A DNA stretch of 63,927 bases, taken from contig CACLLR010000002.1 in NCBI GenBank assembly GCA_902607805.1, forward strand, positions 1-63,927, read 5' to 3'. Shown here in pieces: positions 24,649-34,176 of this stretch; positions within the stretch are counted from its first letter, which is position 1; the number at the start of each line of letters is the position of its first letter. Position numbers and translations under genes: made by a program. The stretch comes from an uncultured Pelagibacteraceae bacterium. Lineage in GTDB: Bacteria > Pseudomonadota > Alphaproteobacteria > Pelagibacterales > Pelagibacteraceae. The notes beneath the pieces are model-generated. The model had not been told where the DNA came from and did no database searches. It saw only the letters and a program-made list of their open reading frames with translations.

Positions 24649-25707
24649 GTGGCAAGATACATAATTTTTTTTTATGTACTTTTTAATTACTCTATAAGTT
24701 CAAATTCTATGGAAAATAAACCTTATCATCATCTGCCAGATGGAACTTTTAGAAATCCCGAAGGTTCTCCTCAAAGAGATTCATCATTTAATTGGAGTTT
24801 TAAAGTATTCAATGAAGAGAAAAGAAAAATAAATATGAATATTCGAGCAGATCATGTAATTGATAAAAAAAAAGTTTTAGAAAATATAAAAAAATATAAA
24901 AATAATAACTATATAGCTTGGATAGGACATGCTACTTTTTTAATTAAACTTGGTAACACAACAATAATTACAGATCCTGTTTTTGAAAAAAATATGGGAC
25001 CTTTTATCTTTGGTCCAAAAAGATTTGTAGATCCCGCAATTAGTCTTAAAGAAATACCAGATATAAATTTATTCTTATTAACACATAACCATTATGACCA
25101 TTTAAGCTCTAGAACTATACAAAGATTTCCTCACAAAAAAGCTAAAGTTTTAACTCCACTTAAACTTGGAAAATATTTTACAAGAAATGGTTTTAGAGAT
25201 GTAAATGAAATGGATTGGTATGATGAAATAAAGGTAAATGACTTAAAAATTACCTTTGTTCCTGCTGTGCATTGGTCAAAAAGAAGTTTGTGGGATGCAA
25301 ATAAGACTTTATGGGGAAGTTTCATAATCGAATACAATGGTAAAAAATTATTTTTTGCATGTGATACTGGTTATGGCAATATTTACAAAGAACTTGGAGA
25401 TAAATATGGTCCTATAGACCTAACTTTCATAAATATAGGAGCATATAATTTTTACCCTATGGCTCCTAAAAAAGATAAATCAATTTATCATACAAACCCT
25501 GAGGAAGCTTTAAATATTGGTCAAGATTTAAAAAGTAAAAAAGTTTTAGGTATGCATTGGGGTACTGTAGTTTTGTCTTTAGAGCCTATATTTGATCCTC
25601 CAAAACGTTTCAAAAATTCTTCAAATCAATATGGATACCACGCTGATGATGCAATTATTTTTAAGATAGGCCAAGTTGAATTATTAGAAAACATTTTAAA
25701 TAACTAA
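24649..25707 (+). CDS. MBL-fold metallohydrolase (UlaG/NAPE-PLD-like), exported or anchored
   Basis: A 352-residue metallo-beta-lactamase-fold enzyme starting at GTG 24649. A hydrophobic N terminus of about 20 residues suggests a signal peptide or anchor. Metal motif LTHNHYDHLSS (H-x-H-x-D-H) is near residue 145, IGHATFLIKLG comes earlier, and VPAVHWSKRS, FFACDTGYG and LGMHWGT provide the later His and Asp ligands. The MENKPYHHLPDGTFRNPEG segment is typical of NAPE-phospholipase-D-like bacterial proteins that act on phospholipids or small lactones. The gene follows purK by four bases and ends overlapping the convergent SRAP gene by four bases. The natural substrate is unknown. Confidence 0.85.
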   Translation: MARYIIFFYVLFNYSISSNSMENKPYHHLPDGTFRNPEGSPQRDSSFNWSFKVFNEEKRKINMNIRADHVIDKKKVLENIKKYKNNNYIAWIGHATFLIKLGNTTIITDPVFEKNMGPFIFGPKRFVDPAISLKEIPDINLFLLTHNHYDHLSSRTIQRFPHKKAKVLTPLKLGKYFTRNGFRDVNEMDWYDEIKVNDLKITFVPAVHWSKRSLWDANKTLWGSFIIEYNGKKLFFACDTGYGNIYKELGDKYGPIDLTFINIGAYNFYPMAPKKDKSIYHTNPEEALNIGQDLKSKKVLGMHWGTVVLSLEPIFDPPKRFKNSSNQYGYHADDAIIFKIGQVELLENILNN

Positions 25708-26330
25708 TTAGAAAATTTTTGGATTAAAGAAATACTATTATTAGTAGGTTTATTTACATCTTTAGATATTTCATAAAATTCTAAATCTGGTTTTTTGCAT
25801 TCTTTTAGGAATGTGTATCCTTCTAATTCAATATTTAAATATCGATTAATATCTTTTTCATAAATTATTACTGGTTGTCTATGATGAATTTTACTTATGT
25901 GTTCACTAGCTTGTTCAGTTATTAAGCAAAATTGATTTCCCTCATAAATGCCTGCGAAATATAAATTTTTTTTATCTTTTCTTAAAAAATAATATGGGAT
26001 TTTATTTTTTTCCTCTCTTTTCCATTCATAAAAACCATCTGCAGGTGCAACACATCTGCTAACTTTAATTAACTTTTTAAATGAAATTTTTTCATTTATA
26101 GTTTCTAATCTAGCATTTATAAGAGGTTTAAAATCTTTATTTTTAAACCATGATGGGATTATACCCCATTTCAAATTTTCAAGAGTATTTCCGTTAGTAT
26201 ATTTTTTTATAACTGGAAGATTTTGATATGGATGAGCATTATAATTTTCGATATCTTCAACTTTTATAGCTGATTTAACAATTTTTTTTGTTTTAGAAAC
26301 TGGATTAGTAACTACGTATCTACCACACAT
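25704..26330 (-). CDS. SRAP-domain protein (YedK/HMCES family)
   Basis: A 208-residue SRAP protein that forms a covalent thiazolidine adduct with abasic sites in single-stranded DNA. The protein begins MCGRYVV, where Cys2 becomes the N-terminal nucleophile after Met removal. NARLETINEK and APADGFYEWK are family motifs, and HHRQPVII carries the catalytic His. The length matches E. coli YedK (222). It is convergent with the MBL gene and divergent from the GNAT gene. It is likely a general DNA-protection function unrelated to the methyl-compound genes. Confidence 0.93.
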   Translation of the reverse strand: MCGRYVVTNPVSKTKKIVKSAIKVEDIENYNAHPYQNLPVIKKYTNGNTLENLKWGIIPSWFKNKDFKPLINARLETINEKISFKKLIKVSRCVAPADGFYEWKREEKNKIPYYFLRKDKKNLYFAGIYEGNQFCLITEQASEHISKIHHRQPVIIYEKDINRYLNIELEGYTFLKECKKPDLEFYEISKDVNKPTNNSISLIQKFSN

Positions 26331-26371
26331 AAAAATAAATTTTTTCTTGGTTTAATTTATATTTAGATTAT

Positions 26372-26842
26372 ATGTTTTCCAAATTTATGAAATCAATAGA
26401 AAATAATTTTGATGATCCTTTGGTAAATGATCTTCTGATAAAGCATTTCATCGAATTAAGATCAGTTTCGCCTGAGGGTAGTACTCATGTTTTAGATATC
26501 CCAGGCTTAAAAGACCCGAGTATAAAATTTTGGAGTTTATGGGAAGAAAATGAATTAATGGGTTGTGGAGCATTAAAGTTCTTAAGTGAAAACCATGGTG
26601 AATTCAAATCTATAAGAATCTCTGATAAATTTCGTGGAAAGGGCCATGGAGTCAAAATTATTCAACATTTGGTTGTAGAAGCAAAAAAATTAAATATAAA
26701 AAAATTAAGCATAGAAACTGGTTCTGGAGATTTTTTTGCTCCAGCAAGGAAATTATTTATAAAATTTGGATTTAAACCCTCTGAACCCTTTGCACATTAC
26801 AAAATAGATCCTAATTCTTGTTACTTTAGTTTAAATTTATAA
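26372..26842 (+). CDS. GNAT-family N-acetyltransferase
   Basis: A 156-residue acetyltransferase. The acetyl-CoA pyrophosphate loop is ISDKFRGKGHGVKIIQHLV (about residues 81-99, the R/Q-x-x-G-x-G/A motif), preceded by MGCGALKFLSENHGEFK as the core strand and followed by IETGSGDFFAPARKLFIKFGF. This arrangement resembles the YhfO/ElaA-like putative acetyltransferases. It acts in the cytoplasm and the substrate is not identifiable. It stands between divergent and convergent neighbours as a single gene. Confidence 0.88.
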   Translation: MFSKFMKSIENNFDDPLVNDLLIKHFIELRSVSPEGSTHVLDIPGLKDPSIKFWSLWEENELMGCGALKFLSENHGEFKSIRISDKFRGKGHGVKIIQHLVVEAKKLNIKKLSIETGSGDFFAPARKLFIKFGFKPSEPFAHYKIDPNSCYFSLNL

Positions 26843-26848
26843 ATTAAT

Positions 26849-27160
26849 TTAATTTACCGATATATATTGGGATAAAAGAGTTTTTCTTGTTTTTTCATAA
26901 TTTGATTTAATTAATGCAAGTAATTTTTTTTCAAATTTTTTTTCTTTATTTTTTTTCTTTATTTTTTTATTTAAATGTTCACTAGCGGTCATGCCAGTCT
27001 CATTTTCAATAGCTTTATTTGCGCCTAAAGTTAATCCTGCTTGATATATATTACCAGTGCTTACAAGTGTCATGGTTGGACCCACCATTGCAGTTGATTG
27101 CATACAGCCATTTAAAAAAATTAATATTCCTATGAAAAAAAATATTTTTTTTCTCTCCAT
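26849..27160 (-). CDS. Small lipoprotein of unknown function
   Basis: A 103-residue protein. A hydrophobic signal (FFFIGILIFLNGC) ends in a lipobox with Cys19, so the mature protein should be lipidated. A Gly/Ala-rich linker (VGPTMTLVSTGNIYQAGLTLG) leads to ANKAIENETGMTASEH, followed by a very Lys-rich region. The region after the lipobox resembles short alphaproteobacterial lipoproteins of unknown role. It ends 6 bases from the convergent GNAT gene. Confidence 0.75.
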   Translation of the reverse strand: MERKKIFFFIGILIFLNGCMQSTAMVGPTMTLVSTGNIYQAGLTLGANKAIENETGMTASEHLNKKIKKKNKEKKFEKKLLALIKSNYEKTRKTLLSQYISVN

Positions 27161-27249
27161 AGTTGCATGTTAACTTAAATATAGATTTACTCAATACTCC
27201 AAATAAAAAAGCTTATAAATTAAGACTATTTAACCGTTTATTAAAAATA

Positions 27250-27837
27250 TTAAATTGCTTTATACCCAAACTCTAAACTGGCGTCAGTGATTGAATGATA
27301 TAAAGACTCTCCAAAACTTCTCAAAGAAAATAGTCTTATTTTATTAGGATTATTATCTATCATGTCCACTGTGAATGCTATGCCATTGTATGTAGAGTTT
27401 ATTGAATTATTTTTTTCTAAAATATTAAAATTAAAAGGACATCCTTTTTTTAAAACTTCTTTAACATCTTGTCCTTCTAGTTCAATTATGGCTCTTGAAT
27501 GAGATAAATCTGTTACAGCAAAATCTGTTTCTTTAAAAACTTCTGAGATATTTTTAAGTAAATTTTTTTTTGTTGATACTAAAAGCCAATTTTTTGGTCC
27601 ACTCCATAAAATTCTTGTATCGTTATTACTAACTACAGTTAATGGTTCGTTTTTTAATTTTAAACTATCAAGATTAAAATTTTCAAATAAAACTGTAGAA
27701 TTTTTATACTGAACTATTTGAACAATAAGTAAATTTTTTATTTCCGAAACTTTTAATAATTTTTCTTCTTTTTTATTCTCATGATTTCCAAAAAGACCTG
27801 TTTTATGAATATGATTTAATGCTGATACCGATGTCAT
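27250..27837 (-). CDS. soxG: Sarcosine oxidase / N-methylglutamate dehydrogenase gamma subunit
   Basis: A 195-residue SoxG-family subunit, the small GcvT-like polypeptide of the heterotetrameric enzyme. RILWSGPKNWLLVS and FAVTDLSHSRAIIELEGQDV are the characteristic blocks, and SLRSFGESLYHSITDA closes the domain. It overlaps soxA by four bases and completes the order soxB-soxD-soxA-soxG. The same four-subunit architecture is used by N-methylglutamate dehydrogenase (MgdABCD), so the substrate depends on context. See the alpha-subunit entry. Confidence 0.88.
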   Translation of the reverse strand: MTSVSALNHIHKTGLFGNHENKKEEKLLKVSEIKNLLIVQIVQYKNSTVLFENFNLDSLKLKNEPLTVVSNNDTRILWSGPKNWLLVSTKKNLLKNISEVFKETDFAVTDLSHSRAIIELEGQDVKEVLKKGCPFNFNILEKNNSINSTYNGIAFTVDMIDNNPNKIRLFSLRSFGESLYHSITDASLEFGYKAI

Positions 27838-30830
27838 GATCTTACTCTTTCTCCTTGAGGATCAACATAATGTGATGATACTATTTCAACAGGAATTGTT
27901 TTATTTTTTAAAGGAGACATTGCAAAAAGTTTTTGTCCAATCATATTTTTTCCATCTTTTATTATTGCAAGTGAAAAGGGATTATCATATTCAACACTCC
28001 AACAAGAAGCTGATACATGGCCTAACTTTGGTATTGGTAATTTTACATTTGGATCTTTAACTATATATGATCCTTCTGGAATACTCGTTTTTTTATCTAA
28101 TGGCACAACACCAACTACTTTCTGTCTATCTGTAGCAACGAAAGCTGTTTTGCTTAAAGATCTTTTTCCAATAAAATCTTTCTTTTTGCTAACTAATCCT
28201 TCTAGTGAATTGTCATATGGAATTGTACGTCCATCTAATTCAGATCCTGCGACGTGTCCCATTTCAATTCTTAAAGTTGATAATGCTTCTGTTCCATATG
28301 GTTGAATATTAAAATCTTTTCCAATATCCATTATTTTTTCCCACATAAAGTTACCATTATCAGATTCAACATTTACCTCATAAGCAAGTTCACCAGAAAA
28401 TGAAATTCTGAAAATTTTTGCATTAACGCCAAATAAATTGTCTTCGATATATCCCATGAATGGTAAACCTTCGTTTGAAACATCTAAATCTGGAAATAAT
28501 TTTTGCAATACATCTCTAGACTTTGGTCCAGCTATAGCTGCACCTGCCCATTGTTCTGTACTTGAAACTACATTTACATTCAATTCAGGCCAAACTAATT
28601 GCAAATAATATTCAAGATGAGATAAAACATTTGCAGCTTGAGCGGTAGTAGTTGTCATATGATAATGGTTTTCTGAAATTCTTGTTGTTGTTCCATCATC
28701 CATTACAATTCCATCTTCTCTTAACATCACACCATATCTAGCTTTACCAATAGGCAATTTAAGCCAAGCATTAGTGTATACTCTATTTAAAAATTCAGCA
28801 GCATCAGGTCCTTTGATATCAATTTTACCTAAAGTTGTTACATCACAAACACCTACATTTTGTCTAACATTTTTTGCTTCTCTTTTTGAAGCTTCAAATA
28901 AGTTTTCATTTCCTTGTTTATAGTATCTTGGACGCAACCAAACACCTGCATCAACAAAAACGGCGTTATTTTTTTCGTGCCAATAATGCATTGGCGATTT
29001 TCTTGTTGGTTTAGAATGTTTTCCAATTTCTCTTCCAACAATAGCTCCTATTGAAATAGGTGAGTAAGGTGGTCTAAAAGTAGTATGACCCACTTGAGGT
29101 ACAACTTTGTTTTCTATATCTGAGACTAATTGTAATCCATTAAGATTACTTGTCCTGCCTTGGTCTGTAGCCATTCCTAATGTTGTATATCTTTTAACAT
29201 GCTCGATTGATCTATAACCTTCTCTTAATGCGAGCTGAATATCAGAGACAGAAACATCGTTTTGAAAATCTAAGAATCTTTTATAATTTTTACCTTCTGG
29301 TAATGGTACACACCAAAATTTATCGTGATTAGAAGATTTTTTTTCAATTACAGCAGGAACAGAAATATTATTTTCTTTATTTGTTATTTGTTTCGATAAT
29401 TCAGCTCCTTTTTCAAAAGATGTTTTTAATGTTTCTTCTAGTGTAAAAATTCCATTAGCAGATCCTAAGGTTGTTTCTTTTTGTTTTGATTGGCTTGGAA
29501 CAAATGCATCTATTTCTTCATTGAATTTAGTTTTATTCCCTGATTGTGAAGCTAAATGAATTGTTGGTGTCCAAAATCCCGAGACACAAATACAATCGCA
29601 TTTTATATTTTCAATGTTGCTTATATTTTTTTTATCCTCTGATATATTAGCAATATCTGCGGAATTAACTTTTTTATAACCTTTAGCTGCTACAACAACA
29701 TAAGAAAATTTTATATTTATATTTAAGTCTTTAGCTTCTTTTATAATTTCTGAATTAGGATCTTTTCTTGTATCTAAAACAACAGGATCTATTCCATTTT
29801 TTTTAAATTCTATAGCGGTTTCATATCCGCTATCATTATTTGTAAATACTAATGGTTTTTTTCCAACTAATGCTCCATAAATTTTTAAGTACTCTTTAGC
29901 TGCAGAAGAAAGCATAACACCTGGGGTGTCGTTATTTCCAAAAACTAAAGGTCTTTCTATTGATCCAGACGAAATAATAACTTCTTTTGCACGGATGTAC
30001 CAAAGTCTCTGTTTAGGGCTATATTTTTCTGTTTTAGGTAAATGATCACTAATTCTCTCGGACATAACAAGCATATTATGATCGTAATAACCAAAAACTT
30101 GAGATCTATTTTTAACAACTACATTTGGCATTGATTTAAGTTCAGACATTATTTTTTCTGCCCATTCTCGTCCACTTTGGTTTCCAATTGTAACTTCACT
30201 GGTTAGAAGACTTCCACCAAACCTTGATTTGTCCTCAGCTAAAATTACTTTTGCTCCATTTTGTGCTGCAGCATAGGCACTTGCTAAACCAGAGGGACCT
30301 GATCCCGTTATTAATAGATCGCAATATTCATATTTATGTTCATATTTTTCTTTATCATGTTTAATTGAAGCGGCTCCAAAACCTGCGGCTTTTCTTATGA
30401 TTGGTTCATAAACTTTATACCAAAAGCTTTTAGGCCACATAAAAGTTTTATAGTAAAAACCTGCAGGAAAAAATTTACCTAAAAAATTATTTATTGCTCC
30501 AATATCAAAATTTACATTTGGCCAACAATTTACACTTTTTGCCTCTAAACCTTCGAATAACTCTTGTTCCGTCGCTCTTACATTGGGATCAACTTCATTA
30601 TTTCTATTCATTTGAACTATCGCATAAGGTTCGTCTACACCTGCTCCAAAAAAACCTCTAGGCCTATGGTATTTAAAACTTCTACCAACTAAATGAACTC
30701 CATTTGCAATTAAAGCTGAAGCTAAAGTATCACCTTCATAACCATAATATTTTTTATTATTAAACTTAAATGAAATTTTTTTATTTCTATTGATTAATCC
30801 ACCTTTATCTAATCTAAATTTTTCTGACAT
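27834..30830 (-). CDS. soxA: Sarcosine oxidase / N-methylglutamate dehydrogenase alpha subunit
   Basis: A 998-residue alpha subunit. The N terminus has a Fer2_4 ferredoxin-like segment (GYEGDTLASALIANGVHLVGRSFKYHRPRG region). It is followed by an NAD-binding pyridine nucleotide-disulfide domain (CDLLITGSGPSGLASAYAAA, about residues 169-188) and a GcvT folate domain from about 610, where GELAYEVNVES and GTEALSTLRIEMGHV are seen. It oxidises sarcosine (or N-methylglutamate) and delivers the methylene group to THF. Both assignments fit: dimethylglycine dehydrogenase makes sarcosine, and MgsABC makes N-methylglutamate. fhs lies upstream on the other strand, which fits one-carbon flow. Confidence 0.9.
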   Translation of the reverse strand: MSEKFRLDKGGLINRNKKISFKFNNKKYYGYEGDTLASALIANGVHLVGRSFKYHRPRGFFGAGVDEPYAIVQMNRNNEVDPNVRATEQELFEGLEAKSVNCWPNVNFDIGAINNFLGKFFPAGFYYKTFMWPKSFWYKVYEPIIRKAAGFGAASIKHDKEKYEHKYEYCDLLITGSGPSGLASAYAAAQNGAKVILAEDKSRFGGSLLTSEVTIGNQSGREWAEKIMSELKSMPNVVVKNRSQVFGYYDHNMLVMSERISDHLPKTEKYSPKQRLWYIRAKEVIISSGSIERPLVFGNNDTPGVMLSSAAKEYLKIYGALVGKKPLVFTNNDSGYETAIEFKKNGIDPVVLDTRKDPNSEIIKEAKDLNINIKFSYVVVAAKGYKKVNSADIANISEDKKNISNIENIKCDCICVSGFWTPTIHLASQSGNKTKFNEEIDAFVPSQSKQKETTLGSANGIFTLEETLKTSFEKGAELSKQITNKENNISVPAVIEKKSSNHDKFWCVPLPEGKNYKRFLDFQNDVSVSDIQLALREGYRSIEHVKRYTTLGMATDQGRTSNLNGLQLVSDIENKVVPQVGHTTFRPPYSPISIGAIVGREIGKHSKPTRKSPMHYWHEKNNAVFVDAGVWLRPRYYKQGNENLFEASKREAKNVRQNVGVCDVTTLGKIDIKGPDAAEFLNRVYTNAWLKLPIGKARYGVMLREDGIVMDDGTTTRISENHYHMTTTTAQAANVLSHLEYYLQLVWPELNVNVVSSTEQWAGAAIAGPKSRDVLQKLFPDLDVSNEGLPFMGYIEDNLFGVNAKIFRISFSGELAYEVNVESDNGNFMWEKIMDIGKDFNIQPYGTEALSTLRIEMGHVAGSELDGRTIPYDNSLEGLVSKKKDFIGKRSLSKTAFVATDRQKVVGVVPLDKKTSIPEGSYIVKDPNVKLPIPKLGHVSASCWSVEYDNPFSLAIIKDGKNMIGQKLFAMSPLKNKTIPVEIVSSHYVDPQGERVRS

Positions 30831-30832
30831 AT

Positions 30833-31099
30833 CTATACTTTTTCGTTTGCTTTTAATGTTTTAAATATTTCGTGGGTTAGTGTGTCTCTTTCAACTTTAA
30901 TCCATTGTCTACATCCAGAAATATGTTGCCATAATTCTAGATGTTTTCCTCTTGGACTTTTTCTTAAATAAACAAAATTATCCCAATCTTGATCTGAAAC
31001 TTCTTTATTTAATTCTGGTCTTTTAACTGTGGCGTCTCCACCATATGAAAATTCATTTTGAGATCTTAATCCACAGTGAGGGCATTTAATATGCAGCAT
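30833..31099 (-). CDS. soxD: Sarcosine oxidase / N-methylglutamate dehydrogenase delta subunit
   Basis: An 88-residue zinc subunit. HIKCPHCGLR gives Cys6 and Cys9, and WQHISGCRQW gives the late His and Cys; these four bind zinc in SoxD. FSYGGDA and YLRKSPRGKHLELW are further family motifs. It is encoded between the beta and alpha subunits with spacings of 0 and 2 bases. In the known heterotetramer it contacts the alpha subunit and has no catalytic role of its own. Confidence 0.92.
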   Translation of the reverse strand: MLHIKCPHCGLRSQNEFSYGGDATVKRPELNKEVSDQDWDNFVYLRKSPRGKHLELWQHISGCRQWIKVERDTLTHEIFKTLKANEKV

Positions 31100-32356
31100 T
31101 TAAGAAATCCAAGTCTTTGTTCCAAGACCTTTTTCGTCAATTAAATGTCCAGTACTAAATCTATTTAGGCTATATCCTTCATTTAATTCGTGCGGTCTAT
31201 CTTGAGCAATTGTATGAGCAAAAGTCCATCCAGATGCAGGAGTTGCTTTAAATCCTCCATAACACCATCCACAATTTAAATATAAACCTTTAATATGCGT
31301 TTTATCAATAATAGGTGATCCATCCATAGACATATCCATAATTCCTCCCCATGTTCTAAGCATTTTTAGTTTACTTAGAAACGGAAACATTGCTATTCCT
31401 TCAGTTAATACATGTTGTAATGTTGGTAGATTTCCTCTTTGAGCATAACTGTTGTACCCGTCTAGATCTCCACCCATAACCATTTCACCTTTATCAGATT
31501 GACTACAATAAAAGTGTCCTGCGCCAAAAGTTACAACGTTATCTAATATTGGTTTAATTGGTTCTGAAACACATGCTTGCAAAAGATGTGTTTCTATGGG
31601 TAATTTCATGTTTAATTTTTCTGCTAAAATATTTGTACTTCCAGCAACGCAAAGACCAATTTTTTTTGCTTTAATGTTGCCTTTTGAAGTTCTTATTCCT
31701 AAAATTTTTCCTTTTGAAATATCAAATCCTGTGACTTCACAATTTTGAATAATGTCAACACCCATCGAGTCTGCTTGACGTGCATACCCCCAAGCAACCG
31801 CATCATGCCTAGCTGTTCCTGCACTTGGTTGCATCAATCCTCCAAATATTGGGAATCTTACATTTTCTGAAAAATCTGCCATAGGTATGATTTTTCTAAC
31901 TTCTTCTCTATTTAAAAGAACTGCATCAATTCCATTTAAACGCATTGAATTTCCTCTTCTAGAATAAGTATTCATTTGTGCATCAGAATGTGCAAGATTA
32001 ATTATTCCTCTTGGAGAAAACATTACGTTAAAATTTAAATCCTGACTCATGTTTCTCCACAAATTCATACCGAATTCACTGAACAAACCATTTTCATCGT
32101 GCATATAATTTGATCTGATTATTGTAGTGTTTCTTCCAACATTGCCACCACCTATCCATCCCTTTTCAATAATTGCAACTTTCGTAATACTGTGTTCTTT
32201 AGCTAAATAATAAGCCGTAGCCAAACCATGTCCTCCACCGCCAATAATTATTACATCGTACTCAGCTTTAGGGGTTGGGTCCTTCCATGCTAATTGCCAA
32301 TCTTTATGACCTTTAAAAGCATTTTTAATAAGACTAAATACAGAATATTTTTGCAT
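31100..32356 (-). CDS. soxB: Sarcosine oxidase / N-methylglutamate dehydrogenase beta subunit
   Basis: A 418-residue flavoprotein, the catalytic DAO-type subunit. YDVIIIGGGGHGLATAYYLA is the FAD-binding motif (about residues 34-53) and GGGNVGRNTTIIRSNYM is the family-specific block near the flavin. MDMSMDGSPIIDKTHIKG and GWCYGGFKATPASG lie near the C terminus. It oxidises the N-methyl amine with FAD/FMN and passes the methylene group through a channel to the folate site of the alpha subunit. It is first in the soxBDAG transcript; the fhs gene is divergent after 137 bases. Confidence 0.92.
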   Translation of the reverse strand: MQKYSVFSLIKNAFKGHKDWQLAWKDPTPKAEYDVIIIGGGGHGLATAYYLAKEHSITKVAIIEKGWIGGGNVGRNTTIIRSNYMHDENGLFSEFGMNLWRNMSQDLNFNVMFSPRGIINLAHSDAQMNTYSRRGNSMRLNGIDAVLLNREEVRKIIPMADFSENVRFPIFGGLMQPSAGTARHDAVAWGYARQADSMGVDIIQNCEVTGFDISKGKILGIRTSKGNIKAKKIGLCVAGSTNILAEKLNMKLPIETHLLQACVSEPIKPILDNVVTFGAGHFYCSQSDKGEMVMGGDLDGYNSYAQRGNLPTLQHVLTEGIAMFPFLSKLKMLRTWGGIMDMSMDGSPIIDKTHIKGLYLNCGWCYGGFKATPASGWTFAHTIAQDRPHELNEGYSLNRFSTGHLIDEKGLGTKTWIS

Positions 32357-32493
32357 TATATAATTTTATCTAAATAAATATAAATATTTCTTATTTTTTT
32401 TATATATAATTTTTAGATGTTTAAAAAATTGATAAAAAAGGATAATAATTCAGCTTCGAAAATGAGAAATTAATATATAAGGCACCTAACTTT
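32357..32493. promoter_or_regulatory. Divergent intergenic region between sox operon and fhs
   Basis: These 137 very AT-rich bases should hold the promoters of both units. A TATATATAAT stretch near 32401-32410 could serve as a -10 element in either direction. No inverted repeat of note is seen, and the fhs ATG has no strong Shine-Dalgarno (only AAGGCACC upstream). An 18-codon ORF at 32417-32473 is not believed to be a gene. Confidence 0.4.
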
Positions 32494-34176
32494 ATGTCAA
32501 AATCAGATATTCAAATTGCAAGAGAAGCTAAAATGAAACCGATCAATGAGGTTCTTGCAAAAATTAATGTACCAAATGAACCCGAAGCTTTTAGTCCAAT
32601 GGGCAGACATATAGCAAAAATAAATTTTGAATATCTAGATAAATTAAAAAATGAAAAAGATGGAAAACTGATTTTAGTAACTGCAATTACTCCTACGCCT
32701 GCTGGGGAAGGAAAAACAACTGTTTCAGTTGGTCTTAATGATGGATTAAATAAAATTGGAAAAAAATCAATTGTTTGTTTAAGAGAACCTAGTTTAGGTC
32801 CTTCTTTTGGAATGAAAGGTGGAGCTGCAGGAGGAGGTTATGCTCAAGTTGTGCCAATGGAACAAATTAATTTACATTTTACTGGAGATTTTCATGCAAT
32901 AACTTCTGCTCATAATCTTTTATCAGCCCTAATAGATAATCATATTTATTGGGGAAACAAATTAAATATTGATGACAAAAAAATTGTCTGGAAAAGAGTT
33001 ATGGATATGAATGATAGAGCTTTAAGAGCAATTAATATTAATATTAAAGGTGCTTCAAAAAATTTTCCAAGAGAAGATGGTTTTGATATTACTGTTGCGT
33101 CAGAGGTTATGGCTATATTTTGTCTATCTAACAATTTGCAAGATTTAGAAAAAAGAATAGGAAATATAACAATTGCTTATAATAATAATAATGAACCAAT
33201 TTATGCTAAAGACTTAAATGCACAAGGTCCAATGACAGTTTTGCTAAAAGAAGCTATTAGACCAAACGTTACACAAACTTTAGAAAATAATCCTGCATTA
33301 ATTCACGGAGGTCCATTTGCAAATATTGCTCATGGTTGCAATTCCGTTATTGCAACAAAAGCTGCATTAAAATTATCTGATTATATAGTAACTGAAGCTG
33401 GATTTGGAGCAGATCTAGGTGCAGAAAAATTTATGGATATAAAATGCAGAAAAGCAAATATTAAACCAAGTTGCGTGGTAATAGTTGCAACTGTCAGAGC
33501 ACTTAAAATGCATGGGGGTGTTGAAAAAGAAAATTTAAAAAATGAAAACATTGAAGCCTTAAAAAAAGGTTTAGTAAATTTAGAAAGACACATTAATAAT
33601 GTAAAAAAATTTGGTGTAGAAGCTATCGTTGCAATAAATCATTTTGTTATGGATACAGAAAATGAAATAAAAGTTTTAAAAGAATATTGTAATAATTTAA
33701 ATGTTAAAGTAAGTGAGTGTACTCATTGGGCGGATGGAGGTGAAGGAACTAAAGATTTAGCAAAAAAAGTCGTCGAAATTTCTGAAAGTTCAAATCCTGA
33801 TAATTTTAAATTTTTATACGATGAAAATGAAACCTTATGGAATAAGATAGAAAAAATTGCTAAAGAAATTTATAAAGCAAGCAAAATTACAGCTGAAAAA
33901 AATGTTGAAGAACAACTTAAAAAATTTGAAAAAAATGGTTATGGAAAATTACCAGTTTGTATAGCAAAAACTCAGTATAGTTTTTCAATTGATCCAAAAC
34001 TTAAAGGGGCACCCTCAGATCATGAAATTCCTATTAGAGAAGTAAGGCTTTCTTCAGGAGCTGAGTTTATAGTTGTGATCTGTGGTTCAATAATGACTAT
34101 GCCTGGATTACCTAGAGTGCCAGCAGCAGATTCTATTTGTTTAAATAATAAAGGTGAAGTAGAAGGATTATTTTAA
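32494..34176 (+). CDS. fhs: Formate--tetrahydrofolate ligase
   Basis: A 560-residue Fhs. The N-terminal block contains the P-loop [16 protein letters not shown] (about residues 69-84). Family motifs [31 protein letters not shown] and [19 protein letters not shown] follow, and the C-terminal end has [13 protein letters not shown]. It makes 10-formyl-THF from formate with ATP, or runs in reverse to yield ATP and formate when methylene-THF from sarcosine and dimethylglycine oxidation is in surplus. The length is that of the bacterial monofunctional enzyme. It lies divergent from the sox operon and ends against a convergent amidotransferase gene without a gap. Confidence 0.95.
   Translation: MSKSDIQIAREAKMKPINEVLAKINVPNEPEAFSPMGRHIAKINFEYLDKLKNEKDGKLILVTAITPTPAGEGKTTVSVGLNDGLNKIGKKSIVCLREPSLGPSFGMKGGAAGGGYAQVVPMEQINLHFTGDFHAITSAHNLLSALIDNHIYWGNKLNIDDKKIVWKRVMDMNDRALRAININIKGASKNFPREDGFDITVASEVMAIFCLSNNLQDLEKRIGNITIAYNNNNEPIYAKDLNAQGPMTVLLKEAIRPNVTQTLENNPALIHGGPFANIAHGCNSVIATKAALKLSDYIVTEAGFGADLGAEKFMDIKCRKANIKPSCVVIVATVRALKMHGGVEKENLKNENIEALKKGLVNLERHINNVKKFGVEAIVAINHFVMDTENEIKVLKEYCNNLNVKVSECTHWADGGEGTKDLAKKVVEISESSNPDNFKFLYDENETLWNKIEKIAKEIYKASKITAEKNVEEQLKKFEKNGYGKLPVCIAKTQYSFSIDPKLKGAPSDHEIPIREVRLSSGAEFIVVICGSIMTMPGLPRVPAADSICLNNKGEVEGLF

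Noticed and set aside
32417-32473. 18-codon ORF in the sox-fhs intergenic region, as a leader peptide
   Set aside because: No runs of regulatory codons, no terminator/antiterminator after it, and such ORFs are frequent by chance in AT-rich DNA.
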